A stretch of 64,000 bases of DNA from Thalassococcus halodurans (GTDB lineage Bacteria; Pseudomonadota; Alphaproteobacteria; Rhodobacterales; Rhodobacteraceae), in contig NZ_FNUZ01000002.1 in NCBI RefSeq assembly GCF_900108225.1, positions 684,501 through 748,500 of the forward strand. Reading direction: 5' to 3'. This document shows, one piece after another, positions 26,270 to 35,989 of the stretch. Each line of letters starts with the position of its first letter. The first letter of the stretch is position 1. A program made the translations under genes and the position numbers. Under the pieces are notes generated by a model. It saw nothing but the letters and a program-made list of their open reading frames with translations, ran no database searches and was not told the origin of the DNA.

Positions 26270-27943
26270 ATGGCAGACGCCGCCATTCACGGCCATGACC
26301 ACGAAGATGAACGCGGGTTCTTCACGCGTTGGTTCATGTCCACCAACCACAAAGACATTGGTATTCTGTACCTGATCGTGTCCGCGTTCGCGGGCTTCAT
26401 CTCGGTCGCGTTCACAGTGTACATGCGTCTCGAGCTCATGGAGCCGGGCGTTCAGTACATGTGTATGGAAGGCGCCCGCATGACCGCAGCTGCGGCAGGC
26501 GAATGTACTCCGAACGGCCATCTCTGGAACGTCATGATCACCGGTCACGGCATTCTGATGATGTTCTTCGTTGTTATTCCTGCGCTGTTCGGTGGCTTCG
26601 GCAACTACTTCATGCCGCTGCAGATCGGTGCGCCGGACATGGCGTTCCCGCGTATGAACAACCTGTCCTTCTGGCTGTACGTCGCTGGTACATCGCTGGC
26701 GGTTTGCTCGGTTTTCGCACCGGGTGGTAACGGTCAGCTTGGCTCCGGTGTGGGCTGGGTTCTGTACCCGCCGCTGTCCGTACGTGAAGGCGGTCTGTCC
26801 ATGGACCTCGCGATTTTTGCGGTTCACGTGTCTGGTGCGTCGTCCATTCTGGGCGCGATCAACATGATCACAACCTTCCTGAACATGCGTGCCCCGGGCA
26901 TGACACTGTTCAAGGTTCCGCTGTTCTCGTGGTCGATCTTTGTCACATCGTGGCTGATCCTGCTGTCCCTGCCGGTTCTGGCGGGCGCGATCACCATGCT
27001 GCTGACAGACCGCAACTTCGGCACAACCTTCTTTGATCCTGCCGGTGGCGGTGACCCCGTTCTGTACCAGCACATCCTGTGGTTCTTCGGCCACCCAGAA
27101 GTTTACATCGTTATTCTTCCGGGCTTCGGCATCATCAGCCACGTGATCGCGACATTCGCACGTAAGCCGATCTTCGGTTACCTGCCGATGGTATGGGCGA
27201 TCATCGCGATTGGTGCTCTGGGCTTCGTCGTGTGGGCGCACCACATGTACACAGTTGGCATGTCGCTGCAGCAGCAGTCCTACTTCATGCTGGCGACCAT
27301 GGTTATCGCGGTACCGACAGGTGTTAAGATCTTCTCGTGGATCGCCACAATGTGGGGCGGCTCGATCGAGTTCAAAACACCGATGATGTGGGCTTTCGGC
27401 TTCCTGTTCCTGTTCACCGTTGGTGGCGTTACAGGCATTGTACTGTCGCAGGCTGGTATCGACCGCGCCTACCACGACACATACTATGTGGTTGCACACT
27501 TCCACTACGTAATGTCGCTGGGTGCTGTTTTCGCGATCTTCGCGGGCATCTACTTCTACCTGCCGAAAATGACAGGCCGCATGTACCCCGAGTGGGCTGG
27601 TAAGCTGCACTTCTGGGCGTTCTTCATCGGTGCGAACATGACATTCTTCCCGCAGCACTTCCTGGGCCGTCAGGGCATGCCGCGCCGTTATATCGACTAT
27701 CCTGAGGCATTCGCCACATGGAACTATGTATCGAGCATCGGCGCATTCCTGTCCTTCGCTTCGTTCATCTTCTTCTTCGGCGTGATCTTCTACACAGTCT
27801 TCGCCGGCCGTAAGGAAACACGGAACAACCCGTGGAACGAATACGCGGATACGCTGGAATGGACCCTGCCTTCCCCGCCGCCCGAGCACACGTTCGAGCA
27901 GCTTCCGAAGCAGGAAGACTGGGACAAAGGCCACGCACACTAA
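26270..27943 (+). CDS. ctaD: Cytochrome c oxidase subunit I (aa3-type)
   Basis: 557 aa, twelve-helix heme-copper oxidase core in the inner membrane. Heme and copper ligand regions are visible: [37 protein letters not shown] with the His-Tyr pair, [10 protein letters not shown], and [16 protein letters not shown]. The proton-channel residues in [18 protein letters not shown] also fit. The ATG at 26270 with a strong upstream GGAGG is chosen over the longer frame from 26183. Subunits II and III are not adjacent; ctaA, needed for its heme a, lies at 41.7 kb. A strong terminator follows. Confidence 0.97.
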   Translation: MADAAIHGHDHEDERGFFTRWFMSTNHKDIGILYLIVSAFAGFISVAFTVYMRLELMEPGVQYMCMEGARMTAAAAGECTPNGHLWNVMITGHGILMMFFVVIPALFGGFGNYFMPLQIGAPDMAFPRMNNLSFWLYVAGTSLAVCSVFAPGGNGQLGSGVGWVLYPPLSVREGGLSMDLAIFAVHVSGASSILGAINMITTFLNMRAPGMTLFKVPLFSWSIFVTSWLILLSLPVLAGAITMLLTDRNFGTTFFDPAGGGDPVLYQHILWFFGHPEVYIVILPGFGIISHVIATFARKPIFGYLPMVWAIIAIGALGFVVWAHHMYTVGMSLQQQSYFMLATMVIAVPTGVKIFSWIATMWGGSIEFKTPMMWAFGFLFLFTVGGVTGIVLSQAGIDRAYHDTYYVVAHFHYVMSLGAVFAIFAGIYFYLPKMTGRMYPEWAGKLHFWAFFIGANMTFFPQHFLGRQGMPRRYIDYPEAFATWNYVSSIGAFLSFASFIFFFGVIFYTVFAGRKETRNNPWNEYADTLEWTLPSPPPEHTFEQLPKQEDWDKGHAH

Positions 27944-27964
27944 GTGCCTGACCTGACCAAAAGA

Positions 27965-27995
27965 AAGCCCCGCAGTTTTGCGGGGCTTTTTCTTT
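27965..27995 (+). terminator. Terminator of ctaD
   Basis: AAGCCCCGCA pairs with TGCGGGGCTT around a 4-base loop, followed by TTTCTTT. A textbook intrinsic terminator. Confidence 0.9.
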
Positions 27996-28071
27996 GCAGG
28001 CCTGTAAAAAACTGCGTGATCTGAGACACCTTGCCTCTGGCCTTGGACGCGCAAAAGATTACTTTCGCGAC

Positions 28072-28569
28072 ATGCCTTACTCTTGGTCTGAAAACACAGA
28101 TTCACACCCCGCGCAGGAACTTCGGCTTTGGCCGCACCAGTCCCTGCCGCCCAAGGGGTTTGCCGCGTTCATTCTGATCACCTACCTGCTGTTCACCGTG
28201 CCGCTTTACGGCCTGTTGGGAACCAAGCTGTTGTGGGGGCTTTTGCCGTTTCTGATGATCACTTTGGCAGGGGTCTACTATGCCCTCAGGCGCAATGATC
28301 GCGACCGGCAAATCCTTGAGGTTTTGACCATCACGCCTGACAGCACCCATCTTCTTCACCGATCCGCAAAGGGCGCTGAACAGGAATGGGATTGCAACAC
28401 CTACTGGGTGCGGGTCGCACTTTACCCCAAAGAAGGCCCCGTTCCAAATTACATCACGTTGTCAGGCTCTGGCCGCGAGGTGGAAATCGGGTCTTTTCTG
28501 ACCGAAGAAGAGCGTTTGACGCTTTATGCAGAGTTGAACGACCGGTTGCGGCAAGCTACACGCCAGTAA
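28072..28569 (+). CDS. DUF2244 membrane protein
   Basis: 165 aa. Two hydrophobic segments (about residues 27-47 and 50-68) after a short tail with ELRLWPHQSLPPKGF, then a soluble C-terminus with the conserved DCNTYWVRVALYPKEGPVPNYITLSGSGREVEIGSFLTEEER. This is the DUF2244 pattern of alphaproteobacteria; function unknown, often near cytochrome oxidase genes. The start at 28072 is preferred to a longer frame that runs into the ctaD terminator. The stop overlaps the next start by one base. Confidence 0.88.
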   Translation: MPYSWSENTDSHPAQELRLWPHQSLPPKGFAAFILITYLLFTVPLYGLLGTKLLWGLLPFLMITLAGVYYALRRNDRDRQILEVLTITPDSTHLLHRSAKGAEQEWDCNTYWVRVALYPKEGPVPNYITLSGSGREVEIGSFLTEEERLTLYAELNDRLRQATRQ

Positions 28570-29480
28570 TGGCACAGGTCCCTGCAACACCAAAACTCCA
28601 GCGCGTCAAAACGCTTATGAAGGCCCGCTTGGGTAATCCCGAAAGTGTGGCCACAGAGGACGGATTGCAGGCCTCTGAAATCGCCGCGTTGAACTTGCGC
28701 GCGGCACTTGCAGATCAGAACGGCCAACCTGTCGCTGAACAGGTCATTTTTCTGATCCCGCTGGTATCGCCCAAGGACGTGACCGACTGGGACGCTGTGA
28801 CCGGACGGTTGAACCGAACGCTGCAAAGCTTTCTGGACCAGACCATTCCGAATTGGCGCGCTGTTGTCTGCTGTCAGGAACGCCCGCCCCTGCCCGACGA
28901 TCCGCGCATCAGCTACCTGCCCTTCGATGAACCGTTCGAAGGCAACGACAAATGGCGCAAGCTGCATCACCTTGCCGACAGCCTGAGCGCCGCGAATGAT
29001 CCAGCCGGATACGTCATGAGCTTTGATGCCGATGACCTGCTGCACAAAGGCGCGGTCGATCACATGCTGCGCACTCAGGCCAAGGGCGGCTATCTGGTCG
29101 AAAAAGGATATGTGCGCGACGTAGCAGCGGGCGACATCGCCCTTGCGGGACGTCCGACACTTGCGCTGCCCCTTCGGAAACCATTCTGGAAGCTTTGCGG
29201 GTCCTGCGTGGCCTTGCGGTATGATCCCGAGATCAAAGAAAGCACACCGTTCATTCAGGCAATGACCCAGCATGAACATCGCATGTTCCCCTATCTTGCC
29301 AAACTGGCTGGACTGCCGCTGACTGCGCTGCCGGAGCCGATGGTGCTGTATGAGCTGAACCACGGCGAAAACTTTGGCGAGCGTCGCGGGCGCGTCAGCT
29401 TTAAGACGCGCTTTGTGCAGCGATTCAAAATTTCTGACCAAGCGACACTTGACGGCATCGATCAGAACTTTCCGAGCTGA
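28569..29480 (+). CDS. Family 2-like glycosyltransferase
   Basis: 303 aa soluble GT-A fold candidate. VIFLIPLVSPKDVTDWDAVTGRLNRTLQSFLDQTIPNWRAVVCC matches the opening of GT2 proteins and YVMSFDADDLLHKGAVDHML holds the DxD metal motif. A long pre-domain of about 55 residues precedes it. The acceptor is unknown; cell-surface polysaccharide is a reasonable guess. The start at 28569 overlaps the DUF2244 stop (TAATG), so translation is coupled. Confidence 0.82.
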   Translation: MAQVPATPKLQRVKTLMKARLGNPESVATEDGLQASEIAALNLRAALADQNGQPVAEQVIFLIPLVSPKDVTDWDAVTGRLNRTLQSFLDQTIPNWRAVVCCQERPPLPDDPRISYLPFDEPFEGNDKWRKLHHLADSLSAANDPAGYVMSFDADDLLHKGAVDHMLRTQAKGGYLVEKGYVRDVAAGDIALAGRPTLALPLRKPFWKLCGSCVALRYDPEIKESTPFIQAMTQHEHRMFPYLAKLAGLPLTALPEPMVLYELNHGENFGERRGRVSFKTRFVQRFKISDQATLDGIDQNFPS

Positions 29481-29521
29481 CAGTGCACAGATGCGCGCGC
29501 TCAAACGAACAGGGCACAAAT

Positions 29522-29552
29522 AAAAAAGGCCGCTTCAAAGCGGCCCTTTCTT
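29522..29552. terminator. Bidirectional terminator between the GT2 and yqeY genes
   Basis: GGCCGCTT pairs with AAGCGGCC around a 2-base loop (CA), with A6 before and CTTTCTTT after. Serves both convergent genes. Confidence 0.85.
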
Positions 29553-29570
29553 TATCTCTTTTTCGGCAAC

Positions 29571-30032
29571 TCAGGCAGAAAGACGGTCTTTGACCATCGG
29601 GCCCACGGCACCGAAATCCATCTGACCTGTGTACTTGGATTTCAGAATACCCATCACACGACCCATGTCGCGGATTGATTCTGCCCCCACTTCGGCCACG
29701 GCCTCATCCAGTGCTGCGGCCACTTCGTCCTGAGACAGCGGACGCGGCAGGAATTCCTCGATCACGACGATCTCGGCCTCTTCGCGTTCAGCCAGATCAA
29801 GACGACCGCCTTCTTCGTAAGTGCGGGCGCTTTCACGGCGCTGCTTGACCATTTTCCCAAGGATAGCGAGCACTTCGTCCTCACCTACCCCGTTTTCTTT
29901 CCCCTCGGAACGAGCGGCAATATCGCGGTCTTTGATCGCGGCATTGATCAGTCTCACGGTCGACAAACGGGCGGCGTCTTTGTCTTTCATCGCCTGTTTC
30001 ATCGCTGTGTTTATGCGCGTACGCAGATCCAT
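29571..30032 (-). CDS. GatB/YqeY domain protein
   Basis: 153 aa. The family resembles the tail domain of the GatB amidotransferase subunit and may bind tRNA; its role in cells is not settled. Seen: MDLRTRINTAMKQAMKDKDAARLSTVRLINAAIKDRDI, EEFLPRPLSQDEV, and DMGRVMGILKSKYTGQMDFGAVGPMVK. The start at 30032 gives the family N-terminus; the longer frame to 30116 does not. Divergent from carA. Confidence 0.93.
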   Translation of the reverse strand: MDLRTRINTAMKQAMKDKDAARLSTVRLINAAIKDRDIAARSEGKENGVGEDEVLAILGKMVKQRRESARTYEEGGRLDLAEREEAEIVVIEEFLPRPLSQDEVAAALDEAVAEVGAESIRDMGRVMGILKSKYTGQMDFGAVGPMVKDRLSA

Positions 30033-30218
30033 TTGCGGTCTATCCCCAGTGATTTCGCAAAGCTTGCTTCTACTCAAAGCATATCCATAGCGCAATACAA
30101 AGCGCCGCAACGTCAAACCGTATTAAAAATGCTGTGAATCAGGCCAACAGGTGGCCTTGACCCTATGGGCTACGACTCTTAGGTAAGGCGCAATTTGGCC
30201 TTTGACAGGAGTCGCGCC

Positions 30219-31373
30219 ATGACGCTTGCCCAACCGAAAAAACCCACCGCTTGCCTCGCCCTTGCTGACGGCACGATCTTTTACGGAGAAGGCTTTGGCG
30301 CAGAAGGCGATACCGTCGCCGAGCTGTGCTTTAATACAGCCATGACTGGTTATCAGGAAATCATGACAGACCCGTCCTACGCGGGCCAGATCGTGACTTT
30401 CACTTTCCCGCACATCGGCAACACCGGCGTGAACCCCGAAGACGACGAAACCGGTGATCCGGTGGCTGCGGGTATGGTTGTTAAGTGGATGCCCACGCAA
30501 TCCTCCAACTGGCGTGCAGTATCGGAGCTGTCCGATTGGCTCTCCAGCCGCGGTCGCATCGCGATCGGTGGTGTTGATACACGCCGTCTGACCCGCGCGA
30601 TCCGCCAGCAAGGTGCGCCGCACGTCGCCCTGTCGCACCGTGCCGATGGTGTGTTCGACATCGACGCGCTGGTTCAAAAGGCCCGTGCCTTCGAAGGCCT
30701 GTCCGGTCTTGATCTGGCCAAAGACGTGACATGCGCACAAAGCTATCGCTGGGATGAAATGCGGTGGGCTTGGCCCGAAGGCTACACACGTCAGACCGAT
30801 GCAAAGCACAAGGTCGTCGCCATCGACTATGGCGCAAAACGCAACATCCTGCGCTGCTTGGCATCTGCCGGCTGTGACGTCACCGTTCTTCCGGCGACGG
30901 CAACAGCAGAAGACGTGCTGGCGCTGAACCCCGATGGTGTTTTCCTGTCGAACGGCCCGGGCGATCCGGCGGCAACAGGCAAGTATGCCGTGCCGATGAT
31001 TCAGGGCGTTCTGGAAAAGGACCTGCCTGTCTTCGGCATTTGCCTTGGTCACCAGATGCTCGCGCTCGCGCTGGGTGCGAAGACGGTCAAAATGAACCAC
31101 GGCCACCACGGTGCAAACCATCCCGTTAAGGAAATCGGCACGGGTAAGGTCGAAATCACGTCGATGAACCACGGTTTCGCGGTGGACAGCCAGACTTTGC
31201 CGGAAGGTGTTGAAGAAACGCATGTGTCGTTGTTCGACGGATCGAACTGTGGTCTGCGCATCAAAGACAAACCCGTCTTTTCCGTTCAGCACCACCCGGA
31301 AGCCAGCCCAGGCCCGCAGGACAGCTTCTATCTGTTCGAGCGTTTTGCCGACGCTATGGCGAAAGCAACCTAA
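30219..31373 (+). CDS. carA: Carbamoyl-phosphate synthase small subunit
   Basis: 384 aa glutaminase subunit that feeds ammonia to CarB for arginine and pyrimidine synthesis. N-terminal CarA domain (LADGTIFYGEGFGAEG, FNTAMTGYQEIMTDPSYAGQIVTFTFPHIGNTGVN) and C-terminal class I amidotransferase with FGICLGHQMLAL (nucleophile Cys) and VQHHPEASPGP (His-Glu). The start at 30219 has AGGAG nearby. carB is not in the window. Confidence 0.97.
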   Translation: MTLAQPKKPTACLALADGTIFYGEGFGAEGDTVAELCFNTAMTGYQEIMTDPSYAGQIVTFTFPHIGNTGVNPEDDETGDPVAAGMVVKWMPTQSSNWRAVSELSDWLSSRGRIAIGGVDTRRLTRAIRQQGAPHVALSHRADGVFDIDALVQKARAFEGLSGLDLAKDVTCAQSYRWDEMRWAWPEGYTRQTDAKHKVVAIDYGAKRNILRCLASAGCDVTVLPATATAEDVLALNPDGVFLSNGPGDPAATGKYAVPMIQGVLEKDLPVFGICLGHQMLALALGAKTVKMNHGHHGANHPVKEIGTGKVEITSMNHGFAVDSQTLPEGVEETHVSLFDGSNCGLRIKDKPVFSVQHHPEASPGPQDSFYLFERFADAMAKAT

Positions 31374-31387
31374 ATCTATCTCGGCGG

Positions 31388-31402
31388 TTAACGCACCGTT
31401 AA
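31388..31402 (+). promoter_or_regulatory. Perfect CtrA-type site TTAA-N7-TTAA
   Basis: TTAA CGCACCG TTAA matches the full CtrA consensus exactly. It lies 43 bp before the start codon of the MshEN glycosyltransferase gene and 15 bp after the carA stop. chpT, whose product passes phosphate to CtrA, is also in this window. Confidence 0.5.
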
Positions 31403-31444
31403 ACACTTTACCGTCTTCTGCCGCAAAGCGGTATGGAGACGGCG

Positions 31445-33325
31445 ATGTCTGTCGATCAGTTTGACCAGCCACCAAAAGCGCGCGACTTTGTTGCTGACAA
31501 AGGCCGGCGACAACGCCGTCCTTTCAGCAAGGTTCTGATCGAAAACGGCGCGGTCCCCAAAACCAAAGTTCTGGATGCTATGGTCACAGCGCGTGACTGC
31601 GGGGTCACACTTGATCGTGTCGCGGTTGCCGAAAACCTTGCGACGTCGAAAAAGGTTCTCGGCTTAACGGCTAGAAATTTTGGGATAAAGCCACTTGATA
31701 CAAAGGCATTTCCCGCTGATCCGGCTATTGGCGGCCTGCTAAGCCCCGAAACTTGCCTGACATTTGGCGTCGTCCCTTGGGCCTATCAAGACGGCCTTTT
31801 GATTGTCGCGGCCAGCAGTCCCTTTGGCTATGACGCGTGCCGACCCTTACTGGAAAAAAAGGGAATCGCGCCTGCGATGGCTCTCGCCACCGAAGAAGAC
31901 ATCGAAGGTCTGATAATTCAAAGACATGGGGCGGCACTGGCAGAACGCGCAGAAACGCACGTTCCACAGGACCTGAGTTGCCGCGATTTTGCGATGACAT
32001 CCCCGCTGTCTATAGCAATCGCATCAGCCTTTGCCTGCTTGAACATTCTTTCGCTGTTTCTTTATCCGCAGCTTTACTTTGCGTCCCTCGTCAGTATCGC
32101 CGTCGGCGCTCTGGCCGTTACGCAAGTCTTCCGGATCATCGTCGCGCTGAAATCGCCGAAGTTTCAGCACGAAACCGCGCCACGCCGATTGGGAGAACGT
32201 CCGGTCGTGTCTGTACTAGTCCCCTTGTTTGACGAAGACGCCATCGCGAATTCCTTGGTAAACCGCCTGAAACGGCTGGATTACCCAAAGGCCTGCCTCG
32301 ATGTGCTTCTGATATTGGAGAAATCCGACCAGAAAACCCACGATATGCTGGCACAAAGCGATTTGCCCGGTTGGATGCGGATCGTGACGGTTCCAGAAGG
32401 CACGGTTCAGACAAAACCCAGAGCGTTGAACTATGCCCTCAACTACGCACGTGGTGAGATCATTGGCGTCCTTGATGCAGAAGACGCCCCCGCCGCGGAT
32501 CAGATCACCCGTATCGTTGACAGGTTTGCCCGAAGTCCGCCCGAAGTGGCCTGCCTGCAAGGTATTTTGGATTACTATAACCCGACGGCAAACTGGCTCT
32601 CCCGTTGTTTTACGATCGAGTATGCGACTTGGTTCAGGCTGCTTTTACCGGGGGTGGCCAGCGCAGGATTTGCAGTGCCGCTTGGTGGGACAACAGTCTA
32701 CTTCCGGCGCGCCGCGTTGGAACATGTCGGATGTTGGGACGCCCATAACGTCACAGAAGATGCAGATTTGGGTATCCGATTGGCCCGTTACGGCTACCGG
32801 ACCGAGATGGTTGGCACCGTCACTTTGGAAGAAGCGAACAACAGGCCTTGGCCATGGATCAAACAACGATCGCGCTGGTTGAAAGGATATTTGCAAACGT
32901 GGCTAGTCCATTCGCGAAATCCCAAACGCCTATTGCGGGAACTGGGGCTGAAGCGGTTTCTGGGGTTCCACGCGTTGTTCTTGTGCTCGTCACTGCAGTT
33001 TTTGCTAATGCCGGTGCTGTGGTCTTTCTGGCTGGTGGTCGCGGGGTTGCCTCACCCACTAGACGGCTTTCTGACGCCGGACGTGCGATACGGGCTCACT
33101 GCTTTGTTCCTGAGTTCCGAGGCCCTATCCGTCACAATCGGGGCGTTCGCCTTGGCCAGATCCCCCCACAAGACGCTGATGCCGTGGGTTCCGTCTCTGC
33201 TTCTGTATTTCCCGCTGGGATGTATCGCCGCCTACAAAGCGCTGTGGGAGTTGGTCAGGAAACCGTTTTTCTGGGACAAGACAGCACACGGTACGTCCCA
33301 GCCCCAGTCTGACACCCACGTTTAG
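31445..33325 (+). CDS. NfrB-like membrane glycosyltransferase with N-terminal MshEN-like domain
   Basis: 626 aa. Residues about 25-165 resemble the GspE/MshE N-terminal domain (FSKVLIENGAVPKTKVLDAMV, LTARNFGIKPLDTKAFPADPAIGGLLSPETCLTFGVVPWAYQDGLLIVAAS), a family with c-di-GMP-binding members. Two helices (about 185-225) follow, then a processive GT2 core with VSVLVPLFDEDA, GVLDAEDAP, TEDADLGIRLARYG and QRSRWLKGY (QxxRW). Three to four helices close the protein. It probably polymerises and exports a surface polysaccharide. The start at 31445 has GGAG 6 bases upstream, better than 31433. A perfect CtrA-type site precedes it. Confidence 0.87.
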   Translation: MSVDQFDQPPKARDFVADKGRRQRRPFSKVLIENGAVPKTKVLDAMVTARDCGVTLDRVAVAENLATSKKVLGLTARNFGIKPLDTKAFPADPAIGGLLSPETCLTFGVVPWAYQDGLLIVAASSPFGYDACRPLLEKKGIAPAMALATEEDIEGLIIQRHGAALAERAETHVPQDLSCRDFAMTSPLSIAIASAFACLNILSLFLYPQLYFASLVSIAVGALAVTQVFRIIVALKSPKFQHETAPRRLGERPVVSVLVPLFDEDAIANSLVNRLKRLDYPKACLDVLLILEKSDQKTHDMLAQSDLPGWMRIVTVPEGTVQTKPRALNYALNYARGEIIGVLDAEDAPAADQITRIVDRFARSPPEVACLQGILDYYNPTANWLSRCFTIEYATWFRLLLPGVASAGFAVPLGGTTVYFRRAALEHVGCWDAHNVTEDADLGIRLARYGYRTEMVGTVTLEEANNRPWPWIKQRSRWLKGYLQTWLVHSRNPKRLLRELGLKRFLGFHALFLCSSLQFLLMPVLWSFWLVVAGLPHPLDGFLTPDVRYGLTALFLSSEALSVTIGAFALARSPHKTLMPWVPSLLLYFPLGCIAAYKALWELVRKPFFWDKTAHGTSQPQSDTHV

Positions 33326-33328
33326 AAA

Positions 33329-33976
33329 TCAATCACCGGATTTCAGCGAATCCAGCTTCAGACGTGTCACAAAGGCGACCGAGATATGATCACGGAGTGC
33401 CTTGTAGGCGGCGTGTTCATCACGGCGCGAAATCGCATCCACGATGGCCGCATGTTCGCCAAGAGCAACCTCACCCCGACCTTGGGCTGCCAGCGACGTG
33501 GTCGCCATCAACGCCATCGAGCGATGCACCAGATCCAACTGCTGCACCAAAAAGCGGTTATGTGACGCCAGATGGATTTGCTTATGGAACCGGCGGTTCG
33601 CCCGCGCGAGCGCTTGAGGCTCGTCAATCAGCTTACGATCTTCATCGACCATGCCCTGCAGAACCTGAATTTCTTCCTCGGTCGCGTGGCGCGCAGCAAG
33701 ACGGGCGGCCAACCCCTCAAGCTCGGTCCGCACAGCATATAGTTCGGACATCTGGTTGTGATCCAAGGACGCCACAATCAACGAACGACCGTCCCGCGCC
33801 AGTAGCGATTGCGTCTCAAGCCGCTGCAATGCTTCACGGATCGGGGTACGCGATACGCCGAATCTTTCGGCCAGATCGCTTTCAACCAAGCGGTCACCGG
33901 GGCGATAGATTCCCGTATCAATCGCATCAAGAATAAGCGAGTAAGCGTCTTTTTGTTGTACACGCGTCTGCGACAT
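33329..33976 (-). CDS. GntR-family regulator, FadR/FCD subfamily
   Basis: 215 aa. The N-terminal winged helix is seen in GIYRPGDRLVESDLAERFGVSRTPIREALQRLETQSLL (about residues 21-58); the C-terminal all-helical FCD ligand domain has ELYAVRTELEGLAARLAARHATEEEI, ANRRFHKQIHLASHN and EHAAIVDAISRRDEHAAYKALRDHI, with Asp/His metal ligands typical of the group. The start at 33976 has GGAGGAG upstream. It is convergent with the glycosyltransferase and divergent from the HAD gene; its target and effector are unknown. Confidence 0.92.
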   Translation of the reverse strand: MSQTRVQQKDAYSLILDAIDTGIYRPGDRLVESDLAERFGVSRTPIREALQRLETQSLLARDGRSLIVASLDHNQMSELYAVRTELEGLAARLAARHATEEEIQVLQGMVDEDRKLIDEPQALARANRRFHKQIHLASHNRFLVQQLDLVHRSMALMATTSLAAQGRGEVALGEHAAIVDAISRRDEHAAYKALRDHISVAFVTRLKLDSLKSGD

Positions 33977-34080
33977 ACGGGTCTCCTCCGAAGTATCCGT
34001 GGACAATAGGACTGGTTTCCTTACGTTTTCAAGCGCGGCCATTGTATCGTTTCGCCGCACCGGATAGCGTCCGCGTCACG

Positions 34081-34722
34081 ATGAAAGACACATTTTCCCA
34101 TGTTCGCCATTGGGTGTTCGATCTGGACAACACCCTCTACCCCCCAGAAATGCGGCTTTTCGACCAGATCGAAAAGCGGATGACGTCCTATGTTATGAAC
34201 AGTCTGAACGTCACCGCAGATCAGGCACAGGACCTTCGAGTGAGCTATTGGAAGAAATACGGCACCACGCTTGCAGGGCTGATGGCCAACCACGATCTGG
34301 ATCCTGTTCCCTTTCTGAAAGACGTGCATGACATTTCATTCGACGTACTTTCGCCGGATGCGGAACTGCGTGCCCAGATCGCGGCGCTGCCCGGCCGCAA
34401 GATTATTTACACGAACGGTACCCGCCCCTACGCTGAACGCGTGATTGAGGCGCGCGGGCTGGATGGCCTGTTTGAGGCGATCTATGGCGTCGAACACGCG
34501 GGCTATGCGCCCAAGCCCGAACGCAGCGCGTTTGAAAAGGTCTTTGCGCTGGATGGGACCGACACCACCACTGCTGCCATGTTCGAAGATGATGTGCGCA
34601 ACCTACAGGTGCCGCATGCGATGGGCATGAAAACCGTGTTGGTTGCCGACGAACCCACGGATCACGATCATATCCATCATCACACCAATGATCTGGCCGC
34701 GTTTCTGTCTAAACTGGTGTGA
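34081..34722 (+). CDS. HAD-family pyrimidine 5'-nucleotidase-like phosphatase
   Basis: 213 aa. Motif I VFDLDNTLYPPEMRLF, motif II IIYTNGTRPYAERVIEARGL, motif III lysine in YAPKPERSAFEKV and motif IV AMFEDDVRNLQVPHAMGMKTVLV match the SDT1/YjjG-like pyrimidine 5'-nucleotidase group. It would dephosphorylate UMP/CMP-type nucleotides. The C-terminal HDHIHHHTND stretch is histidine-rich. Start ATG at 34081. Confidence 0.88.
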   Translation: MKDTFSHVRHWVFDLDNTLYPPEMRLFDQIEKRMTSYVMNSLNVTADQAQDLRVSYWKKYGTTLAGLMANHDLDPVPFLKDVHDISFDVLSPDAELRAQIAALPGRKIIYTNGTRPYAERVIEARGLDGLFEAIYGVEHAGYAPKPERSAFEKVFALDGTDTTTAAMFEDDVRNLQVPHAMGMKTVLVADEPTDHDHIHHHTNDLAAFLSKLV

Positions 34723-34768
34723 CAGCTGCGACGCTTTTGCAGTGGTGAAACGCGCCCCTACGACCTAG

Positions 34769-35983
34769 ATGAAGCCTATGACACAGAACGCGCTCAGTTT
34801 TGATATCGTAATCTCGGGCGGTGGCATTGCCGGCCTGACGGCAGCTGCGGCTTTTGGCAAAGCAGGCTTTTCAGTGCTTTGCGTTGATCCTGCGCCACCG
34901 ATTACCACGCGCGATGCTGATGGCGCGGATTTGCGGTCGACCGCTTTTCTACAGCCCGCCCGCGACTTTCTAAATGACATCGGCCTGTGGCAAGTGCTTG
35001 CCCCCTTTGCCACCCCACTGCAAACAATGCGCATCGTGGATGCAGGTGGCGAAGTTGCCGAACCTCGTGTGACGAAGGATTTCGATGCGGCGGACATTTC
35101 CGAGGAACCTTTCGGTTGGAACCTGCCCAACTGGCTTTTGCGTCGCGAAATCTCGGCCATTTTGAACGACCTTCCCAATGTTGAATTCCGCCCCGGTGTG
35201 AAGGCTGAAACCCTGTTTACACGCACCGCTCAGGCTCGTGTCGGGCTGAGCGACGGAACCAAAGTTTTCGCCAAACTGGTCATTGCAGCAGACGGTCGCA
35301 ATTCGCCGATGCGCGACGCGGCAGGCATTGGTGTTCAGACAACCCGTTTCGGACAGAAAGCACTGGCCTTTGCCGTCACGCACAGCCTGCCCCACCGGTT
35401 CGTGTCGACGGAAATTCACCGCACGGGCGGGCCGTTTACGTTGGTGCCACTGCCCGATTTTGACGGCAAACCTTCCTCGGCCATCGTCTGGATGGAAGAA
35501 TCCGCCAAAGCCGACGCATTGATGGCGTTGGATGAGACCGATTTCGAGGCCGCGATGAACGAACGGTCGTGCGAACTGTACGGTCCTTTGAAACTGGCGT
35601 CCAAGCGCACAATCTGGCCGATCATCGCGCAAAAGGCAGATAGCCTGATTGCGGAACGTCTGGCGGTCGTCGCCGAAGCCGCACATGTGGTGCCGCCCAT
35701 CGGCGCGCAGGGCCTGAATATGAGCCTGAAAGACATCGCGACGTTGCTTGACCTGGCGACCAAACATCCAGAACAGCTTGGGGACCAGCTTATGCTGGAT
35801 GCCTACGAAAGGGCCCGCTATGGCGATGTAAAGCTACGGGTTGCCGGTATCACTGCATTGAACCGGACATCTATGGCATCGGACCAAACTCTGCGCGATT
35901 TGCGTGCCAAGGGCATCGACCTGCTGCACGGCGTCGGCCCGGTGCGCCACGGTCTGATGAAACTGGGTCTCGGGGCGAAATAG
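34769..35983 (+). CDS. UbiH/Coq6-type FAD monooxygenase
   Basis: 404 aa flavoprotein hydroxylase of ubiquinone synthesis. The FAD site DIVISGGGIAGLTAAAAFGKAGFSVLCVD (about residues 11-39), the GD-type motif with DLRSTAF, and VAEAAHVVPPIGAQGLNMSLKDIATL (second FAD motif) are clear. Which ring position it hydroxylates cannot be told; alphaproteobacterial UbiL/UbiH types are alike. ATG at 34778 is an alternative start. Confidence 0.9.
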   Translation: MKPMTQNALSFDIVISGGGIAGLTAAAAFGKAGFSVLCVDPAPPITTRDADGADLRSTAFLQPARDFLNDIGLWQVLAPFATPLQTMRIVDAGGEVAEPRVTKDFDAADISEEPFGWNLPNWLLRREISAILNDLPNVEFRPGVKAETLFTRTAQARVGLSDGTKVFAKLVIAADGRNSPMRDAAGIGVQTTRFGQKALAFAVTHSLPHRFVSTEIHRTGGPFTLVPLPDFDGKPSSAIVWMEESAKADALMALDETDFEAAMNERSCELYGPLKLASKRTIWPIIAQKADSLIAERLAVVAEAAHVVPPIGAQGLNMSLKDIATLLDLATKHPEQLGDQLMLDAYERARYGDVKLRVAGITALNRTSMASDQTLRDLRAKGIDLLHGVGPVRHGLMKLGLGAK

Positions 35984-35989
35984 CCCTGT

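Noticed and set aside
26192-28105. 637-aa open frame opposite ctaD
   Set aside because: Antisense shadow of the cytochrome oxidase gene, with Arg/His/Glu-rich low-complexity-like composition.
30123-31475. 450-aa open frame opposite carA
   Set aside because: Antisense shadow; carA is complete with all catalytic motifs.
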